DNA from: Siphlonurus alternatus
Taxonomy: Eukaryota > Arthropoda > Insecta > Ephemeroptera > Siphlonuridae
Length of the DNA: 64,000 bases
NCBI GenBank assembly: GCA_949825025.1
Contig: OX463779.1
Coordinates: 34,234,203-34,298,202 of the forward strand
Direction: 5' to 3'
Below, piece after piece: positions 28,916-40,428 of this stretch (positions are counted from its first letter, which is position 1; every line of letters begins with the position of its first letter). The notes under the pieces are model-generated. The model ran no database searches, had not been told where the DNA came from, and saw nothing but the letters and a program-made list of their open reading frames with translations. Position numbers and translations under genes: made by a program.

Positions 28916-30196
28916 TCAATTTGTCAGCGTTAATAGCCATGCTTTAATATTCTTTTTAACTACATTCTTGGAAACAATATTTTTTAATTCAATAGGCATA
29001 TCATTCCATAATCTTGGGATCAGATAATCCCATGTTCTTTCCATAAAACGATTTGTTCTAAAAGGGGTAAACAATGGATCATTATCTATTAATCTAGTCT
29101 GATAATTATGTACCCTTAAGTCACCATGATTTATATCAAAATATTTTTCCACAATAAGTGAATATTTAGACTGTAACTTTACCGGCAATATTTTCCAATA
29201 TAAAAACACGTTGTCACTACTCTCAAATTTTATCCCTTTTTTCATACATTTTAAGAGACTTTTCTGCATTTTCATAAGTTTAGTTAATGAGCTAGTTTCC
29301 GCAAAACCCCAGGCATTTATTCCATAAATAATAAAGGGATGAGCTATAGCAAAATATACATTTCTTAAATTTTTTTCATTTAAAGTACCTTTTAGTTTAT
29401 ACATTTGGGACATCACAGATCGTAATTTTTTTATAACTCTGTTTACATGTGGATGCCATTCAAAATTTTCGTCAATAATTACTCCAAGATAGGTGTGTTC
29501 ATTTACTTGCTCAATAACACTACAATTACATTCCTGCATAAATTGATGCAAACAAAGATTACAATGGATTTTTATATTTAATTTTTCATCTTTTCTTAAA
29601 AATTTATTATATAAATGCATAACTTTTGTTTTTTTAGTGTTAATTAGTAATCCATAATCATGGGCCCAATATGCTAATTGATTTGCATTATTTTGGAGTT
29701 TTGCATGAGCATCTGAGAAGTTTTTACCAGAAACTAGAATTAAAAGATCATCCGCAAACATAAAAATTTTACAATTTTTAAGTACAGAAAATATACTATT
29801 TACATATATATTAAATAATATTGCTGAAATTGTTCCTCCTTGAGGGGTTCCAAAGTTAATCTCCCATTCATCTCCTTTTACATTACAAATTTCAACCACC
29901 ATTGATCTATTTTTTAAATAATCTTTTATTAAATCAAGTATAGGTCCTCTAACACCCACCTTCTCTAATTCAGAAAATAATATGTCATGGTTTAGAGTAT
30001 CAAACGCTTTTGAAAAATCTACAAACAGCGCTAATACATGGTTATTTTCTTTCAATTCAGAATTTATAAAATCACTCATATCACTTATTAATTGGTTAGT
30101 TGATTTACCTTTTTGATAGGCGTACTGATTTTTATTTATTATTTTATATTCCTCAAGGTAATCAATAAGTTTTTCAGTGATATATTTTTGCGGTTT
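28916..30196 (-). pseudogene. LINE ORF2, 3' part: reverse transcriptase palm, thumb and C-terminal domain
   Basis: This is the continuation of ORF2 in another frame. The frame is open from 30196, just after a TAA at 30199-30197, although the first ATG is only at 30079. The stretch before that ATG (QYAYQKGKSTNQL) is the conserved RT motif normally found here, so the real join lies upstream. From the ATG, RT motifs are VDFSKAFDTLNH (20-31), GTPQGGTIS (78-86), the catalytic FADD (108-111) and YLGVIIDENFEWHPH (197-211). The C-terminal region has YGINAWG (252-258) and a WNDMP-type ending, as in CR1/Jockey ORF2. There is no RNase H domain. With the upstream part the protein would be about 990 residues, a normal ORF2 length. 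The stop is a TGA at 28918-28916, followed by an A-rich 3' UTR. Confidence 0.93.
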
Positions 30197-31875
30197 TTAT
30201 CTAATATAGATGACAATAAGATTGGGCGATAATTTTGATAATCTGCATGGCATCCACTTTTATATACAGGTCTACATAAAGATTTTTTTAACTTTGTTGG
30301 AAATTTTTTATTTTTTAAACATAAATTTGTATAATTTGTTAAAACAGTTGCTAATTCATTACCACCCATTTTAATATGTTTTGCTTTTATTTTATCATAC
30401 CCCGGAGCTTTATTATCTTTAGAATTTTTAATAATTACATTTATTTTATCCAAAGTAATTTTGGGTAAATAAAAAGATTGAGGCTCATAAATGTCTCGTG
30501 TTACTGTAAACTTAATATCACACGTGTGAACAATGTTATTCACACCATTCACAAAAGTCATTCCAAAAGTATTTGCAATATTATACAAATTTTGTTCTTT
30601 CATATATCTTACAATTATATCATCAATATTGGACGTTGACTTGCCAAGGATATTATTGATACAAGCCCATGATTTCCGTACATCACCATTACATTTTTTA
30701 AATTCATTTTTATCATATTTATTTTTTGCTTTAAATATTAATTTATTTACTTTGTTTCGAAGTGACTTATATTCATTTTTATAATTTTCATTTGTAGGGT
30801 TACTCTTATGTTTACGAAACATTTTGTCTCTCAGGGTCATATTTGATTGAATCTCTTTAGTCATCCATGGTTTTTTAAAGTTACATTCTGCTATATTAGG
30901 AATTTTTACAACTGTACAAATTTTAAATAAATGATTATAGGCACTTTCAATTTTATCATAAATTTCTGCTGTATCATTAATACCATTTAGATAACCCCAC
31001 CTAATTTTTTTTAATTCTCTTTCTAATTTGAAATTATTCAAATACTTTATAGTTTTTGGAATATTATCGTTATTAGTATTTAAAATAATTGCTCCTATTA
31101 TGTAGTGATCAGTTATTTTTGTTTTTATAATGCAAGATTCAATATTTTTTTTAATGTTACTTATTATCAAATGATCTATACAGGATGATGTTAGTTTATT
31201 TTTTACAACTTCTTCTCTAGTTGGGTCAACTATAAGGTTAATCATTCCTGCTTTCGCTAATGTATTTTTATATTTTTCTACTATTGCAGAGTTCTCCAAA
31301 ATATTAATGTTTATATCTCCAATCAATATACAATTACTTTTATGTTTTTTTAAAATGTTGTTTTTTAAATCAGTTATAAACAAATTTTTATTGTAACTTG
31401 GTGTTCTGTAAATTGCATATATTTCAATATTATTAACTTTTATTGAAACGCATTCATAAAAATCAGAGGGTTCAACATCAATTATTCTAATTAACTCTGT
31501 TTTCCTTACATATACCATAATACCTCCACCTTTTTTTTTATCCTTGGAAAAATCTCTCGCTTTACAAATCTGATTAAAACCATGTATTTGATATTGACTT
31601 TCTTCATCAGTTTTTAAGTGGGTTTCTGTTAATACAATACAGTTAATTTTGGATAGATGGTCCGAAATTTTTGCTAAAAACTGATTAAAATTTTTTCTTG
31701 CAGATCTAATATTTAAGTGAATAATTACAAAACTATTTAAAATTTGTGTATTATAATTACTAAGCCAATCTGATAAATTGTCTGTTTGTTCACAAATAAT
31801 TTTATCAATATTTTGATCCAATATATTCATGTAACTTGTATAAAGAAAACAACAAACAAAAACTTGCCTACACAA
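30139..31875 (-). pseudogene. LINE ORF2, 5' part: APE endonuclease and RT fingers, interrupted by a frameshift
   Basis: This is the first 578 codons of ORF2. Counting from the TTG at 31875, the apurinic/apyrimidinic-type endonuclease motifs are complete: HLNIRS (Asn55), LTETH (Glu85), GGGIMVYVR (117-124), IYRTPS (155-160), IGDININ (Asp187, Asn189), SCIDHL (231-235) and ITDHY (Asp256-His257). An intervening linker is followed by the RT start: NKAPGYDKIK (488-497) and NYRPILLSS (548-556). The frame then runs into an early TAA at 30141-30139. The upstream limit is a stop just before 31875. The first ATG is at 31830 (residue 16), so translation starts either there or at the non-ATG codon overlapping ORF1. 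The endonuclease nicks target DNA to prime reverse transcription. Catalytic residues all look intact; only the frameshift makes this copy non-functional as written. Confidence 0.93.
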
Positions 31876-32821
31876 TCTTTTTCTCTACATCAGCTTCACT
31901 GCTTATACGAACAATACCTTGCAGCTGGTCTTTTCTTGCGAAGATTTTACCGTTCTTGCACCAAACGAACGTGTAATTTTTCTCCCGGCCTCGTTGTTTT
32001 GCTAGCCATAGGAGTCGCTTGTTATACGGCGTCAGCTGCTCATTGATGAAGACTTTGCCAGTTGAGCCGTCCTTGAACGCCGCATCTGTCGTCAAATTCT
32101 TGTTGTGGAATTTAGACAGCCAGAACTTGCGCGGGTCAGCCGACTTGAACTTGACAACGAGGAGGGGCGGATTACCACGCCTGCCTCGCTGTGCTGTAGA
32201 AACACGCTTCACCTGCTCGATACCATTCAAAGTCTGTGGAATGTTCATTTTCTCAGCCATGTTAGCTAAAATGTCATTCATGTTTTCCTCTGCTGTTTGC
32301 TCAATACCATCAATTTCTATATTCAGACTCAAATCTTTTTGTTCTAGTTCACTGACACGAATATTTAATTGAGCAATCACTACAACTTGTTCTTTATTAT
32401 CAGCCCTTAACACTTCCATCTCTTTTGACATTAAGTTCATTTTTTTATCTTGCTCCTCTTGTTTTTTAATAAAAATATCATATGAATTAGATAAAAATTC
32501 TACAGATTTTTTAATATCAGGTAATTCAGTTAATTTATTAGCTATATCATCAGTTTTTTCATCTAATTTTTTTAAAAAAGCAAATACAGATTTTAAATTT
32601 ACCTCATCATTTTCACTAGCGTCACTCTCACCAGATTGGGCATCAGGCTTATTAGCCCGACATATCTTACAGATCCATGTTAAGGCATTGAAGTTCTTAG
32701 GTTTACGACCTGGCTTCACTTCACATGTCGCACAATCAGTATGTGCTGTCGATTTACAATTTTTACAAGTAATGTGTTCATTATTTGGAGCTATGCTAGA
32801 CTCACAAATGACACATTCCAT
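31868..32821 (-). CDS. LINE ORF1: PHD-finger, coiled-coil and baculovirus-FP-like nucleic-acid-binding protein
   Basis: A 317-residue intact ORF1. Residues 3-54 form a textbook PHD finger (C4HC3): Cys3, Cys6, Cys19, Cys22, His27, Cys30, Cys51, Cys54. Residues of about 75-165 are rich in K/E/L heptads (KKLDEKTDDIANKLTEL and later EMEVLRADNKEQ) and should form a trimerising or dimerising coiled coil. Residues of about 165-317 (QVKRVSTAQRGRRGNPP, PLLVVKF, FINEQLTPYNKRLLWLAK) match the C-terminal domain shared by baculovirus FP25K-like proteins and many insect LINE ORF1 proteins. Expected role: binding LINE RNA, nucleic-acid chaperone activity and RNP assembly. The ATG has A at -3 and G at +4. 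The stop overlaps the start of the ORF2 frame by 8 bp, suggesting coupled translation. The PHD and FP segments are about 42-50% GC, while the coiled coil is A/T-rich. Confidence 0.92.
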   Translation of the reverse strand: MECVICESSIAPNNEHITCKNCKSTAHTDCATCEVKPGRKPKNFNALTWICKICRANKPDAQSGESDASENDEVNLKSVFAFLKKLDEKTDDIANKLTELPDIKKSVEFLSNSYDIFIKKQEEQDKKMNLMSKEMEVLRADNKEQVVVIAQLNIRVSELEQKDLSLNIEIDGIEQTAEENMNDILANMAEKMNIPQTLNGIEQVKRVSTAQRGRRGNPPLLVVKFKSADPRKFWLSKFHNKNLTTDAAFKDGSTGKVFINEQLTPYNKRLLWLAKQRGREKNYTFVWCKNGKIFARKDQLQGIVRISSEADVEKKIV

Positions 32822-33079
32822 TATTTTTAGCTATTGTAAACACTTTACAACACAAAAAAAAATAAATAAATAAATAATAATTACTTGTATTATGTTCACT
32901 GTATAATAACGACTTTAAAGTTCAATAGTAAAGTGAGCTTGAACAGTAACCATACAAACTCAACAGTAATCCCTAGTCCAACACGGAGAGACGAAAAATG
33001 CGTGTTCACCGTCTGACCGCTCAGACTAGACTCATTTAGCTTTATCCCTTCTTCCAAACTGATATAATTTATTTTCATT

Positions 33080-35606
33080 TATAATATATGAAAAGTGAAT
33101 CATCCATAATTCATAGTTATCATAGTTATAGCTTTCCGATTATTATACAACAATATAAGCACGTCAGAATTATTATTATAAAAGAAAAAACAAAACAGAC
33201 AAAAAAAATCATTAACTTCTCATCACACGAGTTATGGGCAATAAGCAATTAAATACAACAAATTAAAGAAAGAAGTATATAATAAGAGCATTTTATCATT
33301 ACTTGCAAGGTGCATACAAATTGTAATCTAACTAGTACTGTCTGCAATTTCACCACATCACAATTTATTTTACCCGAATACGTTGTTATTATAATCATTA
33401 GATTTTGTTGTTGTGATTTTTTCCATAGAGAATTTTAAATGAGTGAACATAATATTGATTTAAACTTAAAATTTTTGTCATCTTTTGCAATGAAATTGAA
33501 ATCATAGAACATTTATAAGTAACTTTATGAATACACTTTTAACATGTTGTACGCTTTTTTATTACTACAGTCAAATTTATTTAATATTTCTCCCGGAAGT
33601 AGCCGGAAATGGAAAGTTTCTGGTAATCTTGTTCATGTCTGAGAATTGAAAATTTGCAAAAATGTTAGTACTCTTTTTACGAATCTGTGGCCAAAATTTC
33701 AAAGCTCAAATACGAATAGGAAGGACGGAAACCTCCCACTTCCGGCTACTTCCGGAAAGAATATTAAATAAATTTGACTGTACATCCCTTTTTTATCTTT
33801 GTTTTATATATATTTTGATCACTCTAATATAAATTTTTGTAATTAATTTACATTTTCTACCGCAATTTAATTGCCATAAAGTGCACCTGAGCTAAAAAAA
33901 AAATCTGTAATGGATGTCTAAATAATTGATTATGTTACTCATGACTGCTAGAACAACACTTAAATAGGTACAGGTGGGTTGTAAAAATTTATATATTTTC
34001 AAATCATTTTATACATAAAAACATTTAGCTATTAATTACATCGCTAATAAAAATTATATGCAAAAAAATCTCCAGTCCATGCATCATGCTGACAGGTAAT
34101 AAAAACATGGACAATGATTCAAATAAATTATTTGAATTTATAATTAATATGTTAGGCATATATTATGACACTGCCTATATATTCTTTTTTTATATTTTAT
34201 TTTAAATTCATCAGTATATTTGCAACAGTTATATATAATATTTTAAGTTAAAATTATTAAATTTAATATTTTTAAAATTTGTTAAAATAATTTTAAAATT
34301 CTATACGGTATACAATAGCTACTGACTCTTATTCTGAGCTTTTAGTAAATATTATTTGATGTATAATTGGATATTTTCATAAACTCTGTTTTAACTTGTA
34401 TAGGTAAAGAAGAGATATAATACAAAAATCACTCTCAAAGGATATAATATATATTTTATAGAGAGTGAAGAATTCATCCATGAAATAAAGTCAATTGATT
34501 TTAGAAGAGAGAGAGTTAGAGTTTCTTCATCTCACGTATTTATTAGCAGTCAGCACAGCCTGTAGCCAAGATCCGTGTGCAATCGAGCCCTTTACCGAGC
34601 TTCATTCGCAACATCTCACCCTCCCATCCTGCCGTCACCGTGCACATCACACAAGAATAAAAGACAAAAAACGTCAACATTAAATTGAAAATGTCAAGAT
34701 AAATATATATAGTAAACCTGTCACTGACAGTAAATAATATGTAGGTTGTAATCTAGAAAGATTGTAATACAATATTATTTATTAGGTTTATGTATTCACA
34801 ATGCATCATATGTATCTTAACAAATGTTTGTTACTGCTATTCTATATTGCAACTAAACAATTGCACTGTTTTGTAGTTAATTTTGTTAAAAAAAAAAGCA
34901 GTAAAATGCTTTACAAGCATACAAATGAGTTGAGAAACAAAAGAGTGAGCTAGATGGTAAAAAAAAAGAACACATACAATAGTTCTTCTTTCTAGGGGGA
35001 AAAAATAAAATATGGACAAATGATTTACATCCCTGCATGAGCTTTTAACTTTTTTATCTTCGGCTTGATTCATTTTACACATTTTCAGCGCTTCGTATTT
35101 CATTTTTATAATAAACTAGAAATGTTATATTTTTTTTGTATATTACAAAATAACTACTTCTTTTTTATTTCCATTTTGTCTGTCTGGTTTTTCATATTAT
35201 TATTAATACAGACCGTTAGTACATTAAATTTTGGTATCTTTGCAAATGATACTGAGAAAAGACGTATGTGCAACGTTCAGAAAATTGCTTCTTCCTAAAG
35301 CTCCATTGTTACGTTTCTAATCTTAATAAAAGAACGGAAGGCGAAATTAAAGGTAGTCATGGACAGACGACAAAGAGAGCCAAAGAAAAACTTGTAAAGC
35401 CTTGACGTAAAAAAAGGTCTTTTTAGTTCTGAGCATCGTACAGGAATTGCGCTACAAAATGAAAGACATTCAGAAGAGACTGCTTTTTTTGAGACATTTC
35501 AATTTATTTTGTTGATTTCGTACTTACAAGTTAGTACACCTCATTCAAATATAAATGTTCGATCCGGCTATTCTTTTTTTTTTTTTTTTTTATTTGACTG
35601 GAGTAT
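33080..35606. other. A/T-rich stretch containing one MITE
   Basis: Besides the element at 33568-33780, the only notable patch is 34490-34660 (balanced composition, no intron-exon borders). T20-type runs lie at about 35572-35591. Confidence 0.45.
33568..33780. mobile_element. Tc1/mariner-type MITE (CAGTCAAA family), copy 1
   Basis: A 213-bp element with inverted ends of about 45 bp: CAGTCAAATTTATTTAATAT and GGAAGTAGCCGGAA at the left, with reverse complements at the right. It is flanked by TA at 33566-33567 and 33781-33782, the target preference of the Tc1/mariner/pogo group, and its CAGT termini also fit that group. The interior of about 120 bp is non-coding, so it is non-autonomous. The ends are nearly identical, suggesting relative youth. 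Confidence 0.83.
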
Positions 35607-35801
35607 CCTGTCAAATTTTTGTAATATTCCCTCCGGAAGTATGACGTTTTTGGCCATTCTATTTGTATTTCAGCTTTACAATTTCATACATTAATTAGTA
35701 CTTCTAATACAAAATACTCTGCAAAGTTTCAAATCTAAATTACAAACAAAACAGACACACTTCCGGCTACTTCCGGTTGGAATTTCAAATAAGTTTGACT
35801 T
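35607..35801. mobile_element. CAGTCAAA-family MITE, copy 2 (degraded)
   Basis: It keeps the family ends CTGTCAAATTT and TCCGGAAGTA at the left, and ACTTCCGGCTACTTCCGG and AAGTTTGACT at the right. Both terminal motifs carry substitutions, and the interior is diverged and A/T-rich. It is older than the copy at 33568. Confidence 0.72.
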
Positions 35802-35803
35802 TA

Positions 35804-37132
35804 GATACTATAAATCACGTGTGTATCTAATACGTTTTTACTCAAATTTACCTCCATCATTAGTTTGCAAGGGCTTAATCAGATTCGAGATAAAATTAGT
35901 AATTTGGGAAAGACAACAGAATAAATTGACATTTTACTATCTCCATTGAAATTATTTTAACAAACGTGTAGAGAAGAATAAATTTGATAGAGGAAATAAT
36001 AATTGTACAGTATAAATGTTTTTTTATTTTGACAAATTGCAGAAAAAAAAATTGTATTCCCTTGTAAGTTTTTAGTTTTTATATTTTATATATTATTAAT
36101 TTTAGTTCATTTATATGTATGCTATAAGGAAATAAAATAACGTATATATTTCATATTAAAAAAAAAAACAACAACTTATTTTCATTGAAATTTAAGCTGT
36201 TTATACAAATATTTGTATCAATTTTGTAATCAAAAAATTTAATCAGTCTATATGCAGTGTGTTTTCCCAAAGGAGAGTTATGTCAAGAATCGTTCCAAAC
36301 GTAATTTACCACGTTATCCTGTTTTCAAAGGGGATAGTGTGTTTTTGGTCGCTTTATTCTCAGCTTGTATCAAACAATCACCCTATTTACTCAAACTGAG
36401 AGATATTTCAAATATTTATTCAATATTAAAGCAAAATAATTGTATACTACTTTTGTCGGTTGTTTTTAATGAAAATCAAAAGGGAAATTTAAATTGTTTT
36501 TATTCGTTCAATTTTATATACACATATTTTAGGTTATATTGAGAAAGGTGTAAATAAAACATTTTGCATGGTCATGATTATAATAATTTTTAGATTAAAA
36601 TAAAGATTTTAATTCTTGCTTATAATCTTTAGGCACAATTTTTTAAAAGAGACCATGTTAATTATTTTGAAAGCTAATATAAATTTTCTTTTATTAATAT
36701 GACCACCATATAACATAATTTACTGCAATGTAATAATCATTTTAAACATTTTAAATGCAGTAAATTTGCAATTTAAAATTCGTAATAATATTATTAAACT
36801 CATGACTTCATAAAACACATAAAATATATTTTATGTGTAGGATAATTATATTGCCTTGAAATGTCAGTGTGTAACTGTGTATCATATATATGCGTTTTTT
36901 TTTTTAAACTAATAAAATTTAAATTATTTTATATACCTAGCATCAAAGTGAAATATATTTATGTAATTTAATATAAAAATGTATATCTACTCCATATTGT
37001 AAGGCACAAGTCTCACACCAATTTTATGAAACATAAAAGAAAAGGTTTGTAAAGTATGGTCTTGGTGTAAAGAAATATGTATTACACGGTGGTTACGCGA
37101 GAAAACGTGGCAAGAAGTGAGCTTAAGTGGTC

Positions 37133-37212
<80 letters not shown>

Positions 37213-37833
37213 AGATTTAAATTTATATTGCGGTAAGTCGACCAACGAGACACACACACACATATACATTATACCTCTTATACTATCTTTTTCAGTTATG
37301 TAAAGCAATGTGAACACCCATGCACGTTCTATAATTCATATTCTCCTGTTTTTTTTCCTGCTCTTTTCTTTCATTCTACATTTCTTTGAAGCTTGTAAAA
37401 TGAATTTGTCATCTGTTGCTATGATGTTACCACTATAGGATAATTCTTTTGCTTTTGAAAGCCTGTGCTTTTATTAGAAGAAAAAAGAACATATAAATAT
37501 AGCATTTACGCTCACTGCACTAGTATATGATGCATTTGCAGGGTTGGGTAGATAAATGTTTGTGGGTTGGAGATGAGGTGGGGGTTTGAAGGATGGAAAT
37601 ATATAAAATATAAAATAAAAATGTATGTCGTATCTTCGATGTTTATTTACAGTTACAAAAACAACGCTCACTTGACAATGTTTATTACGTATTCATTGAA
37701 GACGTCTTATTAGGATAATAAATAAATACAATGAAAATTATACTAAATATTCTATCAGTTTGACTTATTCAATCAATTTTAATTAACAAAAATCTTAACA
37801 AATATATTACATAGTAATAGTAAGACCCACGCA
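35804..37833. other. A/T-rich stretch around the fourth GA tract
   Basis: No gene recognised; an open frame of 96 codons at 36252-36542 has no motif I know. Confidence 0.45.
37137..37208. repeat. (AG)n microsatellite, 72 bp
   Basis: An uninterrupted AG dinucleotide run. Confidence 0.99.
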
Positions 37834-37943
37834 GGAGTTCTCCAGAAAATTATCAAGCTTTCTCACTGAACTCGGCTAGTGTCATTAATTTAGGCTGGTA
37901 CTAAACGGGGTTATCTGGATATATTTTTTTCGTGAATCGTGTC
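37834..37943. mobile_element. Short fold-back element, copy 2 (opposite orientation)
   Basis: It contains CTTTCTCACTGAACTCGG, TAGTGTCATT, TTTAGGCTGGTA and GGTTATCTGGAT, and ends TTTCGTGAATCG. These match the reverse complement of 5379-5503 in order. The left end is less well preserved (TCTCCAGAAAATTATC). Confidence 0.68.
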
Positions 37944-38893
37944 CAATGACTCCTAAACGTATCCTAGTTAGAAAGTTTCATAATTTAAAAACTTAATTTC
38001 CATGTTTAATTTTAAGATTTTTTTTTAAAAACATTATTATTCTTTCGTCACAAAGTTCTAGTAACAAGCAAAGTTCAAGAAGCGTTTTAATATTCAAGCT
38101 ACTATAAACTGTACATACATGGTTCTACTTTTTATTAATATGTGCATCTTGTACTTTATTTTTTATTAAAAGAGAAGAAAGTACATGTAATACGAAACCT
38201 TGTTTTTTTTTTTTTTTTCCACCGTCATTTCAAGTTTTGATGAGTCGTCCAAAGGGAATTACCAACAGTACCGTTGGCTAAACTTTACCGGAAGAAATGT
38301 TAATGCTGCAGTTGAAAGCTTGTATGTTAACTATAAACTTTTTAACAAGCAGGAAACACTAGCGTAGACAAAGACATTCATATAGTTTAAAATGAAAACT
38401 TTGTATAATTCACTTCTTTTTATAAATATAAGTAACAAAAAGGGGATGTGTTATAATTATATTTATAAAGTTCTTTGGCACACTTATTAATAATGTTATT
38501 AGTATATGTATCTATGTTTCAATACTTGCTATTGACTGTCACGTTTTTTAGAACAACAAAGTTTGCTATTTTTTTAAAGAAATAATTGTTCCTCGAATGT
38601 TACTGTAATCGTGTAAAAAAAAAATAACAATAAAAATTATATAATAAACTTTAATGTAGATTTTTTTATAGTGATTCAAAATATTTGTGTATAATTTTTT
38701 TAATCATGGGGAAACAACGACCCCCTAATTTTTTAATCTGAAATGAAAAAATGATTTTCGTACTGATTTTTGTATAGCTCTGAAAATGTAATAAATTAAT
38801 ACATAAAAATCCTAAAAAATACTTTTTATAATTATTATTGTGTTCATCTAATAGAATTTTATTTTTATTGATTTATTTTGTTTTTTTCGTTAT

Positions 38894-38895
<2 letters not shown>

Positions 38896-38963
<68 letters not shown>
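38896..38963. repeat. (CT)n microsatellite, 68 bp
   Basis: The opposite strand polarity to most other GA tracts here. It lies within T-rich DNA. Confidence 0.99.
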
Positions 38964-38966
<3 letters not shown>

Positions 38967-39221
38967 AAATGCCTTTTTTTTTTTTTTTAGTTTTCATACA
39001 TTGTGCATATTAATTTATAATAAGTTATTTTATATATTTTTTTATATTATTTAAAAATAAAATAAAAACACACTCAAAATATAATTTTAAAAGATGATAA
39101 TAAATTTCAAAAAAAACACGAAGTATTGATTTTTGTGTGTTACATTATAAAAATTCTAGTTTTAATAAATTTGACTGTTTCATTAAATTCTTTATTTTTT
39201 ATTTTTTCCAATTTATTCTGA

Positions 39222-39360
39222 AGATCTGCAATGTAAGACGTCTTCGGATTGGTTCTTACGAGAATATCGGTGGAGAGTCTGGATACAAACAAAGCCAGCT
39301 TTCCCGCGAGGCAGCGTCTTTTGTGAACTTTTCATTATGGCCCCAGGGTACTGTCAATTA
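39222..39360 (+). other. Open frame in a GC-richer island, possible exon
   Basis: After a T-rich tract ending TTATTCTGAAG, the frame reads ICNVRRLRIGSYENIGGES, then YKQSQLSREAASFVNF, stopping at 39361. Composition is balanced relative to flanks. The only nearby donor (CAGG|GTACTG) is weak. Confidence 0.18.
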
Positions 39361-40338
39361 ATGTAGAGAGCTCTGCTGCTGCTCTAGAAAACTGTACAGT
39401 CAGCAACGAAACAGTAGAAGAACAGCCAGTCAAATCGCTGGGGAAATATTGTAATAATTATCATCAGTTACACTATTAAAACCATCCATTACCATGATAC
39501 TTTAATGTTCATTATATCATGTTATGTAATTCTGTAATGAATCATATAGGAAACTGGAATTTTCTGTACTGGATTCAATAGAGGATATTATATCAAATAT
39601 GAAAAAACGTTGTAATATTTTTCTGTATGTTAATACCTTATATTCTACATAAAATTTATTGTTAATATATATGAAACATTTTTATTATTTATAAGCATTA
39701 TCTATCTAGAAGAATAAAATATTATAATATATACAGTACTTAAATAAAATAATGCAATATAAACATTGAAAGAAAAAAAAAGTAATTGAATTTATATTTA
39801 TTACATGTGATACAATACTTGTAAGTTTATACTTGATTTATGAGGGAATATATGTCTTCTTGAGTCATAACATATGCTTCAATTCCTTTGAAAGTAACAG
39901 AAAACTAAAAAAAAAAATACACTTTATTTTTACTTATTTTTTTCTAACAATATAAAATAAAAAATTTAATAAGACTGATCAATTTTTTTTTACGTAAAAA
40001 AAAAATCTAGAACTGTCATCGTTATAGTTAAAACAAAGAAACAAAGATGTACGTAGATCATAAAGAGAATTCACAGTTGATCAAATCTTTCCATGGCCCG
40101 ATTTCATGTAAAAGTGAAAGATCTAGGCAACTTTTTCAGTCTGCCTGCGTGGAAGGTTGCATACCCTGTAAGGAGACCTCTGGCTGATGGTTCACTGAAC
40201 AGAGAGCAAAATGTTCTTGAATATCGACTGGAAACTAAACTTTACACAACTTTTTCGTGAATTTACTTTGCATTATTATTTCTTTTTTATCTTACTCGAG
40301 TGTATCTGAAAGAGATTGAAAATATTCTGGGAAAAAAG

Positions 40339-40365
40339 GAGAGAGAGAAAGAGAGAAAGAGAGAA

Positions 40366-40426
<61 letters not shown>
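40339..40426. repeat. Compound (GAGAGAAA)n/(GA)n microsatellite
   Basis: Several GAGAGAAA units pass into pure GA. The 8-bp higher-order unit suggests slippage of a mutated segment. Confidence 0.97.

Positions 40427-40428
<2 letters not shown>

Larger units (their letters stand above)
27976..33050 (-). mobile_element. Near full-length non-LTR retrotransposon (LINE), CR1/Jockey-like organisation
   Basis: A minus-strand LINE of about 5 kb. Reading 5' to 3' on the minus strand it has a short 5' UTR, ORF1 (32821-31868), ORF2 (31875-28916, one frameshift), a 3' UTR of about 0.9 kb with tandem units, a hairpin at 28027-28064 and a poly(A) tail seen as a T run at about 27976-27999. The ORF pair (PHD-finger ORF1; APE endonuclease plus RT with no visible RNase H) and the RT C-terminal motifs (YLGV, YG..AWG) fit the CR1/Jockey group; the exact clade is not decided. 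The 3' boundary is clear from the tail. The 5' boundary is uncertain, between about 33030 and 33080: a region with TCAGAC/GGTC-type motifs at 33000-33040 may be the internal promoter. No convincing target-site duplication was found; a weak match, TTATAACTATG left of the tail against TTATAATATATG at 33079-33090, is noted only. Confidence 0.95.

Noticed and set aside
30533..32372. Plus-strand open frames inside the LINE (30533-30784, 31786-32046, 32019-32372)
   Set aside because: They lie antisense to ORF1/ORF2, whose domains are unmistakable.
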